Assembly: GCA_963775635.1 (NCBI GenBank)
Contig: CAVZJO010000015.1
Span: 62,001 to 126,000, forward strand
Direction of reading: 5' to 3'
DNA: 64,000 bases
Origin: JALORV01 sp963775635
GTDB lineage: Bacteria; Pseudomonadota; Gammaproteobacteria; Burkholderiales; Burkholderiaceae_F
Below, piece after piece: positions 1 to 7,164 of the stretch (its first letter is position 1; each line of letters starts with the position of its first letter). The translations under genes were made by a program, and so were the position numbers. The notes below the pieces were generated by a model that searched no databases, was not told the DNA's origin, and saw nothing but the letters and a program-made list of their open reading frames with translations.

Positions 1-405
1 TTCGGTCACTCGATGGGTGGCCACGGTGCATTGACGCTCGCGTTGCGGCATCCGAGCCGCTATCGCAGCGTCTCAGCATTCGCGCCGATTGCGGCACCGA
101 TGCGGGCTCCCTGGGGCATCAAGGCCTTCACGGGCTATCTCGGAGAGGACCACGCGCTGTGGCGGGAGCACGACGCTTCCGAACTGATCGCGCGCGGCGC
201 TCGCATGCCCGATTGCCTAGCGGACCAGGGCATGGCGGACAAATTCCTTGCCGAGCAGCTTCACATTGAGGCGCTGGAGAGCGCGTGTGCGCATTCAGGC
301 CAGCCGTTGACGCTCCGTCGCCACGCGGGCTACGACCACGGCTATTTTTTCATCGCGACCTTCGTCGCCGACCACCTCGCGCATCACGCCCGGTTTCTAC
401 TGTAG
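1..405 (+). CDS. fghA: S-formylglutathione hydrolase, 3' fragment
   Basis: The reading frame is open from base 1, so the 5' part of the gene lies outside the window. The visible 134 residues hold the nucleophile motif GHSMGGHGAL, an Asp in the segment DQGMADKFL, and the catalytic His in YDHGYFFIATF. This arrangement is typical of the esterase D / FghA family, which hydrolyses S-formylglutathione to formate and glutathione at the end of glutathione-dependent formaldehyde oxidation. The usual partner gene, a class III alcohol dehydrogenase, would be expected to the left but is not in view. The C-terminus is intact and ends at TAG 403-405. Confidence 0.9.
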   Translation, partial: FGHSMGGHGALTLALRHPSRYRSVSAFAPIAAPMRAPWGIKAFTGYLGEDHALWREHDASELIARGARMPDCLADQGMADKFLAEQLHIEALESACAHSGQPLTLRRHAGYDHGYFFIATFVADHLAHHARFLL

Positions 406-480
406 ATGACGAGGTCCCCTCGGACAGAGGACCCGCTTTCGACCCATTGTCGACGTTGAGTGCTTGAGTCGCGGGCGAGC

Positions 481-514
481 GGGCCGGGCTCCGCGAGCTT
501 TCCGCGACCGGCCC
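481..514. terminator. Hairpin between convergent genes
   Basis: GGGCCGG (481-487) pairs with CCGGCCC (508-514) in the gap between the convergent fghA fragment and the PEP-CTERM gene. There is no T tract, so it is a terminator-like hairpin rather than a clear intrinsic terminator. Confidence 0.35.
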
Positions 515-577
515 GGGCAGTGGCTCAGTTAGCTTTTAGCGAGAAGCCTGGATCTGCCGACTCATGACAACGGCAAG

Positions 578-1341
578 CTAGGCGACGCTGTTTGACCGAT
601 TCTTGCGAAACTGCCACGCAAGCAAGAGCAAGCCCATTCCGAAAAGCAGCGGAGACGCCGGCTCCGGGACTGCCAGCACGTCCTTGTTTACCGTCTGGCC
701 GCGGCTGACCAACTCTGCGCCGGCCGGCAACGTTACGTGAAACTGCAGCGTCATGGAGTAAGGCAGTAGATCTGCGACGTTGAACGGCCCGCCGTTATGG
801 GCAAAGGAGAACGGCGCAATTGGGGCGACGATACCGAAGGAGTCGAGCAGGTTTCCGGGCGTGTCGTTTGGGTCTTCAGCACCTTGCTGATTGGTCGGGT
901 CGTTCCACCACAGCAGCTCGACCGTCGAACCGGCGACGTCCTGAAACGTGCCGCTACCTGACACAAACGCGGTAAGCGATGCAGGCAGGAAGTCCGTCGC
1001 GCTCACAGTAACCAGAATATCCACCGCGACGTTATTGGTATTGATGACCTGCAAGGATGAACTGTTCAGTATGTTGGTCGTCGGCCCGTACGTCGCGATG
1101 TGCTGCGAGTTAAACGCCTGAACGCCATGATGATGATCTCGGCCACCCCCAGTTGGTTGACCGGGATTGCCATCCGGGATCACAACTCCGAAACCGCAGC
1201 CGAGGTTTTGATCGGAGGCACAGAAATTCGACCCGTTGATGGTTCCCGAAAGCAACAATGCGCATGGGCAGCCGGAGCCACCACCGCCATCAGACCGCCC
1301 ATCGCGACGGCTGCAAAGTATTTCTTGCAATTTGGGCTCAT
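578..1341 (-). CDS. PEP-CTERM sorting domain protein, frame-disrupted
   Basis: The C-terminus has a PEP-CTERM signal: VPEPAS, then a hydrophobic stretch (LLFGMGLLLLAW) and a basic tail (RKNRSN). This marks the protein for exosortase processing and surface or extracellular-matrix delivery. The frame carrying the mature protein has no signal peptide. A good one (start MSPNCKKYF, ending APAAHA) begins at ATG 1341 in another frame, behind a GGAGAGG ribosome site. One missing base near 1259-1262 would join signal peptide and mature protein into 254 residues. The mature-frame ATG at 1363 has no ribosome site and would give a cytoplasmic product. The gene is either a pseudogene or a sequence error. 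No exosortase gene is in the window. Confidence 0.75.
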
Positions 1342-1390
1342 CACTCGTCCTCTCCGTCGTCATGGCAAAAAGCCATCTATAAGCTTGTAA

Positions 1391-1406
1391 AGCATTCTTC
1401 GTACCA
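1391..1406 (-). promoter_or_regulatory. Sigma-54-type promoter of the PEP-CTERM gene
   Basis: Read on the minus strand, the site is TGGTACGAAGAATGCT. It has GG and GC separated by exactly 10 bases and differs from TGGCACG-N4-TTGCW at two positions. The -12 GC is at 1393-1392, which predicts a transcript start near 1380, about 40 bases upstream of ATG 1341. RpoN control with the PrsK/PrsR two-component pair has been proposed for PEP-CTERM genes in other bacteria. The site is seen; its use is inferred. Confidence 0.6.
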
Positions 1407-1544
1407 AACTTTTTTGTTCTGTTTATTCAAGCGGTTATCTCATGACCAGTTTGGGGCATGTCAAAAACCCCGACAAGAACAGTGGCGGACGTGCCGTAGG
1501 CCGCCTGATAGTACAACCGCCGTCCGAATGGCCGAAGGAACGGA

Positions 1545-3647
1545 CTATTTCGTTGCTGCCCACGAGTCCCTTAGCGAAACGGCTAGATTGAACACCGGCC
1601 TCTCCCGCGTGTGATCCTTCAGATCCGCCACGAAGTACCCGTTTCTCTCGAACTGGAACTTATCGTCGGGCTTGGCATTCGCGAGTGAGGGCTCGACGAA
1701 CGCACGCAGGATCTGCTTGCTGTTCTGGTTGATCAGCGCGCGGAAGTCGCCTTCGCCAGCGTCGGGGTGCGGGTCGGTGAACAGTCGATCGAACACGCGC
1801 ACTTCGGCAGGGATGCTGGCGGCGACCGGCAACCAATGGATCGCGGTGCGGGTCTTGACGCTGTTCTGGCCGGGCGAGCCGCTCTTGGTTTCGGGCAGGT
1901 ATTCGGCGTGCACGGCGGTGATTTCGCCCGCTGCGTTCTTCTCGACGCTCGTCGCGCGGATCACGTAGGCGTAGCGCAGCCGCACCGGTTGCCCCGGCGC
2001 TCCGTGCTTGCCGAGCGCGAGGCGGAAGTAGTCGGCCGGCGCGCTTTCCATGAAGTCGTCGGCCTCGATCCACAGTTCACGTGCGAACTGGATCGTTCGC
2101 GTGCCGAGTTCCGCGTGCTGCGGGTGCACCGGCAGCAGCACGTCCTCGGTCTGGCCGGCCGGGTAGTTGTCGAGCACGAGCTTCAGGGGCTTCAGCACCG
2201 CGGTAGCGCGCGGCGCGCGCGCCTCGAGGTCGTCGCGCAGCGCCTGTTCGAGCAGGCTGTAGTCGATCCACTGCGGGCTCTTGCTGACGCCCGTGCGGTC
2301 GGCAAAGAGCTGCAGGCTCTGCGGCGTGTAGCCGCGACGGCGCAGCCCGACGATAGTGGGCATGCGCGGGTCGTCCCACCCGTCGACGTGCTTCTCCTCG
2401 ACGAGCTGGATCAGCTTGCGCTTGCTCATCACCACATAGGTGAGGTTGAGCCGGTTGAACTCGTACTGGTGCGGCAGCAGAAACGGGTTGGCCTTGTGCT
2501 CGTCCAGCGCCGATTGCAGCAGCGGCGTGAAGCACTCTGTGTGTTCGAGCAGCAGCTTGAAGAATTCATCGGCGTCCTGCGCGGCGAGATCCGGGTTCTT
2601 GCTCCAACTCGCGAACATCGCTTCGGCGCGCCGCTCGTAGCGGCTGGCGCCGAGCTTGTCGCGCTTTTCCTCGACGACGTTGCGGCAGTGGAGTGCGAAC
2701 TCGCGCTTGGCTTCGATGCCGGCGTCACGGATATCTTCCAGCGCGGCACGCGCAGCTTCGTACTGCGGACGCCGCAGTTGCGGCGCGATGCGCTCCAGCA
2801 CCCAGTCGTAGAACGGCCGCTGGTCCTCGAACTCGAGCGTGCAGATCGAGTGGGTGATGTTCTCCAGCGCGTCCTCGATCGGATGCGCATAGGCGTACAT
2901 CGGGTAGACCTTCCACGCGTCGCCGGTCATGTGGTGCTCGGCAAAGCGGATGCGATAGATCGCCGGGTCGCGCATGTTGATGTTGGGCGACGCCATGTCG
3001 ATCTTGGCGCGCAGGATCATGCTGCCTTCGGCGTGCCGGCCGGCGCGCATCTCGCGGAACAGGCGCAGCGATTCCTGTTTCGGCCGGTCGCGAAATGGCG
3101 AATTCGTGCCGGCCTGGGTCAGCGTGCCGCGCGTCTCGCGCGTCTCGTCGGCGCTCTGCTCGTCGACGTACGCATAGCCCGTCTCGATCAGGTACTCGGC
3201 AAAGCGATACATGTCCTCGAAATAATCGCTCGCGTGGTACAGGTTGCTCTCGCCGCCATGCTGCCAGTCGAAGCCGATCCAGCGCACGGTGTCGAGGATG
3301 CCGTCGACGAACTCCTGGTCTTCCTTGACCGGGTTGGTGTCGTCGAAGCGCATGTGGCAGCGCCCGCCGAAGTCGCGTGCCAGCCCAAAGTTCAGGCAGA
3401 TGCTTTTGGCGTGGCCGATGTGCAGATACCCGTTGGGCTCCGGCGGAAAGCGTGTGCGGATCTTGGCCGGATCGGTCGGGGCTTTGGCGTGCAAGTCGTA
3501 GACGCCGGGCTTGCCGGCCCACTGGCGCGGCTCGTAGGTACCGCGTGCGAGGTCGGCCGCGATCTGGTTGCGGATGAAGTTGGTCGGCGTGGCCGTCTTG
3601 GCGGGATGCGGCTTCGCGGGCGGCTTCTTAGGCTTGTCGGGTTCCAT
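1545..3647 (-). CDS. glnS: Glutaminyl-tRNA synthetase with an internal insertion
   Basis: A class I aminoacyl-tRNA synthetase that charges tRNA-Gln. The ATP-binding HIGH motif is in PEPNGYLHIGHAKS (about residue 76) and the KMSKS equivalent is VMSKR (about residue 407). The C-terminal anticodon-binding beta-barrels follow (LKLVLDNYPAGQTED onward). The product is about 700 residues against a usual 550-590. Most of the excess is one block of about 100 residues (288-393) between RPFYDWVLERIA and QYEFNRLNLTY, rich in charged residues and predicted helical. I chose ATG 3647 because a longer in-frame TTG start at 3713 overlaps the upstream stop codon. The N-terminal 20 residues are Lys/Pro-rich. 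No good ribosome site is visible, because a perfect hairpin ends one base before the ATG. Confidence 0.93.
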   Translation of the reverse strand: MEPDKPKKPPAKPHPAKTATPTNFIRNQIAADLARGTYEPRQWAGKPGVYDLHAKAPTDPAKIRTRFPPEPNGYLHIGHAKSICLNFGLARDFGGRCHMRFDDTNPVKEDQEFVDGILDTVRWIGFDWQHGGESNLYHASDYFEDMYRFAEYLIETGYAYVDEQSADETRETRGTLTQAGTNSPFRDRPKQESLRLFREMRAGRHAEGSMILRAKIDMASPNINMRDPAIYRIRFAEHHMTGDAWKVYPMYAYAHPIEDALENITHSICTLEFEDQRPFYDWVLERIAPQLRRPQYEAARAALEDIRDAGIEAKREFALHCRNVVEEKRDKLGASRYERRAEAMFASWSKNPDLAAQDADEFFKLLLEHTECFTPLLQSALDEHKANPFLLPHQYEFNRLNLTYVVMSKRKLIQLVEEKHVDGWDDPRMPTIVGLRRRGYTPQSLQLFADRTGVSKSPQWIDYSLLEQALRDDLEARAPRATAVLKPLKLVLDNYPAGQTEDVLLPVHPQHAELGTRTIQFARELWIEADDFMESAPADYFRLALGKHGAPGQPVRLRYAYVIRATSVEKNAAGEITAVHAEYLPETKSGSPGQNSVKTRTAIHWLPVAASIPAEVRVFDRLFTDPHPDAGEGDFRALINQNSKQILRAFVEPSLANAKPDDKFQFERNGYFVADLKDHTRERPVFNLAVSLRDSWAATK

Positions 3648-3674
3648 GCAGCCGTGGATTGTATCCACGGCTGC
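3648..3674 (-). promoter_or_regulatory. Perfect 11-bp hairpin abutting the glnS start codon
   Basis: GCAGCCGTGGA (3648-3658) and TCCACGGCTGC (3664-3674) are exact inverted repeats around a 5-base loop. On the glnS mRNA the stem ends immediately before the AUG at 3647 and occupies the whole ribosome-binding region. No T tract follows, so it is not an intrinsic terminator for the upstream gene. A translational control role is inference. Confidence 0.55.
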
Positions 3675-3709
3675 TGCACTGCCACGAGAACGATGTGCGT
3701 TTTTTGCGC

Positions 3710-5065
3710 TCAACGCGCTGCGGCTTGCACCTTCGGCAGCGGCTCAAGGTACATCGATGCCGCTCGCGCGCCGATCTTGCGTCCCAGCGCGAGACCGTCT
3801 TCGCACGCAGTACGGAAGTGGATGCCCGCATAGACCCGGGAGTCGGCGCTTTCACGCGCCGCCTGCGAGAAGCTCGTGAAGGATCGCTTGATGTTGGCGA
3901 AGGGAGGACCGCTCGTGAGAGAAACAGGTATCTGGTCGGTGCCCAGCACGCTCGCGAGCACGACTGCCGCCGCGCCGCTGAAGATGCTTTGCGTGGAGGG
4001 GTAGTCGGAGACCGCGGGCGTGTTCTGCAGGCTGTTCCAGGACGCGTCCGCGACCGTTGCGTCGTTGCCGTCGGTGTCCGCCTCGCGGATCGCGGTGACC
4101 GGACGCCAGAGGTCGTACACGTAGCGGATCTTGAAGCCGGAGATGAAGCCATCGGCCATCGCAAACGAAACGAGGCCCAAAAGGCGAGCGCTGTCCCACG
4201 GATCAAGACTGCGTGCTTCGGCCGCGGCCCGAGTGATCCGATACCAGGCCGACGGTCCCTCGAACCAGAAGCGCGCAATTTCGACCTGCTCCGGAGTTCG
4301 CACCGTGCTGACTTGCCCGCCGATGTTCTTCACTTCGTTGAAGTCGCGCGCGTAGGCCGCGCTGTTCAACGCCGGCGGTCCGGGCAGCCAGAACTGGGAC
4401 GACGAGAGCAAGGTGAAAGGCGTGACGTTACCCCAGCCAGGAAGGGTCGAAGCGGCAAGGCCCGGCGCTAGTTTCGGATCCTTGATCGGCGGGTTGGGCG
4501 GGTCGGGGTTGGGATGCGGGCGCCACCGGCCGGGAGCGGTCGACGGGGTGTACGGCGCACTCTTTGTCGCACCGTCGTCCTTTCGCAGCGCCAGCATCGC
4601 TTCGCCCGCTGCGGTGCCGACTGCGACGCCGCGCGTCCGGGCGGTTTCGTCCGCCACCGCACTCAGCGCCGCCTTGTAGGCCGCCTCGACCTGCGCAAGG
4701 GCTTCCGCTTTCTGAGGCGGCGCGCCGAAGCTGGGGATGACGCCGGCCAGCACCGTGTAGGAGGCGGCTGCAACCGCGGCATCGGGCGAAGCGCCCGCTT
4801 GCCCGAGGCCTTCGAAGTAGTAGGGCGCGTAGCGCGGCGTGACTGCGTTCAGCGCGTCATGCACCGCACCCTGGACCATCGCGATGGTCCGCGTAGTCTG
4901 GATAGGGTTCTGTCCGTTTGCGGCTGCCGCCTTCGCCGCGGTTTCGTTCCACTTGAGAACTTCGTTGGCGGCTACAGGCTGAAGGCATGCCGTCACGAGC
5001 AGGATGGCGGCCAGCGCGCCAAATAGCCCCTCGCTTCCGAGCATCCTGCGAGACGATTTCCACAT
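3710..5065 (-). CDS. Vanadium haloperoxidase / PAP2-like secreted protein
   Basis: A predicted exported protein of 451 residues. ATG 5065 is preceded by GGGAGGAG at good spacing. The N-terminus has a hydrophobic signal with a possible lipobox (LLVTAC) or an AxA-type cleavage site. The C-terminal half carries the vanadium haloperoxidase / PAP2 signature: a K/R-rich segment ending LWRP (about residue 316), YPSTQSIFSG, and SRVYAGIHF (Arg plus His that bind phosphate or vanadate). The middle motif usually reads PS-G-H; here it is PSTQ, so the acid-base His is not at its usual place and activity is uncertain. The stop TGA (3710-3712) lies 63 bases before glnS. Confidence 0.8.
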   Translation of the reverse strand: MWKSSRRMLGSEGLFGALAAILLVTACLQPVAANEVLKWNETAAKAAAANGQNPIQTTRTIAMVQGAVHDALNAVTPRYAPYYFEGLGQAGASPDAAVAAASYTVLAGVIPSFGAPPQKAEALAQVEAAYKAALSAVADETARTRGVAVGTAAGEAMLALRKDDGATKSAPYTPSTAPGRWRPHPNPDPPNPPIKDPKLAPGLAASTLPGWGNVTPFTLLSSSQFWLPGPPALNSAAYARDFNEVKNIGGQVSTVRTPEQVEIARFWFEGPSAWYRITRAAAEARSLDPWDSARLLGLVSFAMADGFISGFKIRYVYDLWRPVTAIREADTDGNDATVADASWNSLQNTPAVSDYPSTQSIFSGAAAVVLASVLGTDQIPVSLTSGPPFANIKRSFTSFSQAARESADSRVYAGIHFRTACEDGLALGRKIGARAASMYLEPLPKVQAAAR

Positions 5066-5259
5066 GACGATCTCCTCCCAGAGTTGAATTCGCGGTCGTG
5101 CAACGCTTGGACGAGCGCAGCGTCGCAGATACAGCAGGGCGCCGAGGGTGCGCCGGTTCTGTGGCGATGGCAATACCGAGATCAATGGGGTACGGCTAAC
5201 CGATAGGAGAGGAGGGGCGCCTCACCGAGGCGCCCCGTGCTGCAGTTTCAAGCCGGCAC

Positions 5260-5529
5260 TCAGGCGCCGACCACTTCCAGCGGCGACGCCGCAAGTTCCT
5301 GGAGGACCTGCTCGCGGGTCTTCGGGAACTTCTCGTTCGCGGCCAGCGCCTCGTCCAGCCAGTGCTCGACATACGCCTCGTACTCGCTGCGCGGGAACTG
5401 AGGCTGGTCGGCATTCATCGACTGCGGAAACAGCTCTTCGAAGTCGCCGGAAGGTGCATCGGCGTTGGCCGCGAAGGGCACACCGAATGCTGTAAAGGCA
5501 ACCACTACTGCAAGTTTGCGGACGTTCAT
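5260..5529 (-). CDS. Small secreted protein, DUF4148-like
   Basis: An 89-residue protein starting at ATG 5529 behind CTGGAG. A signal peptide (MNVRKLAVVVAF...ANA) is followed by DAPSGDF and a C-terminal segment TREQVLQELAASP. The latter resembles the DUF4148 repeat TREQVRAEL found in many small periplasmic proteins of Burkholderiales. The gene at 13048-13314 is a clear paralogue with the same start (MNVR), the same post-cleavage DAPSGD and the same ending (VGA). Function unknown. Confidence 0.75.
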   Translation of the reverse strand: MNVRKLAVVVAFTAFGVPFAANADAPSGDFEELFPQSMNADQPQFPRSEYEAYVEHWLDEALAANEKFPKTREQVLQELAASPLEVVGA

Positions 5530-5733
5530 TTTGTACTCCAGTTGATCAGGTGAGCGGGCCTCGCGACCCGTTCGAATCGAAGGATTCGATGGAGAAGACT
5601 TTAGGTGTCGTCCGCGTTGCCTCGCTATGGACCAAGCACGGTCCGCGCGGCCGCTTCGGCCGTGATAAAGCTGCCGAAGATTCACGCCTTCGTCGAGCAG
5701 CTACTCGCGAAGCCGGCCCCGCGCCGGTCCGGA

Positions 5734-6648
5734 CTAGCGGCCTTGCGCGTGAATCGCGAGGATGTCGTAGACCGCAGTATTGAATGGCGTCGGCACACCC
5801 AGCTTTTCGCCGCGGCGGCTGACGTCGCCGCTCAGCCACTCGACCTCGAGACGATTGCCGCGCTCCAGGTCGTTGTGCATCGAGGTGGTCATGCTCTCGG
5901 GTAGCTGATCGCAGAAGCGCAGCCTGTCTGCGGCGAAGTCGGGGGCGAGGTGCACTCCTTGCGCGATTGCGACGTCGACGACTTCCTGCATCAGCCTGGC
6001 CAGTAGATTGCGCGAATGCGGGTTGGAGCGCACCTTTCCGAGCGGGCAGCGCGTCGTGGAAGTCGCGGCCGACATCCCGACCAGCAGGACGAACTTCTCC
6101 CAGATCGTCTTGCGGATGTCGCCACTGATTTCCGCGTCGATCCCCGCGCGCTGGCACGCCTGAAGGAAGCGCTGCGCGCGCTCGGACGTTTGACCGTCAT
6201 ACTCGCCGAAGACGATCCTCTGCATCGTGCCCGTGTGTTCGATGACGCCCGGCTCCGCGATCGTCGCCGCGATGTAGCAGACGCCACCGAGCACTGCGTG
6301 CTTTCCGAGCGCTTCCGTCAGGATGTCGTCCTTGATTACGCCGTTCTGCAGAGAAATCACTGCGGTGTCCTTGCCGATTAGCGGAAGCATCGCGGCGGCG
6401 GCGGACTCCGTATCCCAGAGCTTCACGCCGAAGAGCGCCACGTCGACGACGCCCACCGCGCTGGGGTCGGCGGTGGCCTGCACGTCCGTCAGATGGATGT
6501 CGCCCAGTGGGCTTCTGACCTTCAGGCCGTTGGCCTCGATGGCCGCGAGGTGGGCTCCACGGGCGACGAACTTCACCTCGTTGCTCTGGGCGAGCTTCGC
6601 GCCGAAATAACCACCCACCCCGCCCGTTCCCATCACAGCGATCTTCAC
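5734..6648 (-). CDS. Ketopantoate reductase family (PanE/ApbA-like) protein
   Basis: 304 residues with an N-terminal NAD(P)-binding glycine motif (GTGGVGGYFGAKLA) and a C-terminal ApbA domain containing the EKF motif (IWEKFVLLVGMSA). The start is GTG 6648, chosen for the GGAGGAG ribosome site five bases upstream. The family reduces 2-dehydropantoate to pantoate in pantothenate synthesis, but many members act on other 2-oxo acids. With a second, divergent member at 60702-61682, which of the two is the biosynthetic PanE cannot be decided from sequence. It follows the DM13 gene at 37 bases and may be the last gene of a run starting at the patatin gene. Confidence 0.85.
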   Translation of the reverse strand: MKIAVMGTGGVGGYFGAKLAQSNEVKFVARGAHLAAIEANGLKVRSPLGDIHLTDVQATADPSAVGVVDVALFGVKLWDTESAAAAMLPLIGKDTAVISLQNGVIKDDILTEALGKHAVLGGVCYIAATIAEPGVIEHTGTMQRIVFGEYDGQTSERAQRFLQACQRAGIDAEISGDIRKTIWEKFVLLVGMSAATSTTRCPLGKVRSNPHSRNLLARLMQEVVDVAIAQGVHLAPDFAADRLRFCDQLPESMTTSMHNDLERGNRLEVEWLSGDVSRRGEKLGVPTPFNTAVYDILAIHAQGR

Positions 6649-6685
6649 TTCTCCTCCGATCGAACGGTCACGGCAGTCTCCAGCG

Positions 6686-7156
6686 CTACCTGTACCGCGC
6701 CGCGGTGATGAATTGGCTGAAGGTTTCGCACCACACGATCACGGCGCTGTACCTGGCCGGGTCGACGCCCGCGGGGACGGGGACGATGAAGTTGTCGAAG
6801 GTTTTGACGTCGCCCACGCGCGCCATCTTTGGCTTCAGGCGCAGGAAGTCGGCCTCGGTCTCGACGAACTCGGGCGAGAGGTAGAGCTTGTAGTCGGGGC
6901 CGGGAGCGAGCTTGCCCATGAGGGCGATCGCCTTGCTGCCGACCGTCACGCTGCCCTCGCCCCAGTGCAGCGAGTCGCTGTCCTTGAGGTCGCGCCGGAA
7001 CTCGCCCTCGAACGCGGTTGCCTGAGCGGCCGCGGCGACTTCGGCGGCGCTCGGCGCCCCGGGCGCGGTGAGGATCGGCAACAGGTAGACGCCGAGCGCG
7101 AACCCGGCAAGGCCGAAGAGGGCGTGCGAGGCGGCGAGCAGGAGGATCTTGCGCAT
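6686..7156 (-). CDS. DM13 domain protein, membrane-anchored
   Basis: 156 residues. The N-terminal hydrophobic segment (about residues 4-30) is a signal peptide or anchor. The rest is a DM13 domain: EGEFRRDLKDSDSLHWGEG, then LAPGPDYKLYLSPEFVETEA, KTFDNFIVPVP and VIVWCETFSQFITAARY. DM13 domains are proposed to take part in redox or electron-transfer chemistry through a conserved Cys (here in VWCETF). It lies 8 bases after the FAD disulfide reductase gene, so the two are very likely co-transcribed, which fits a redox role. Confidence 0.8.
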   Translation of the reverse strand: MRKILLLAASHALFGLAGFALGVYLLPILTAPGAPSAAEVAAAAQATAFEGEFRRDLKDSDSLHWGEGSVTVGSKAIALMGKLAPGPDYKLYLSPEFVETEADFLRLKPKMARVGDVKTFDNFIVPVPAGVDPARYSAVIVWCETFSQFITAARYR

Positions 7157-7164
7157 CGGTTACC

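Noticed and set aside
1767..3833. 688-residue plus-strand open frame opposite glnS
   Set aside because: It is the antisense shadow of a high-GC gene; it shows no motif and glnS on the other strand is certain.
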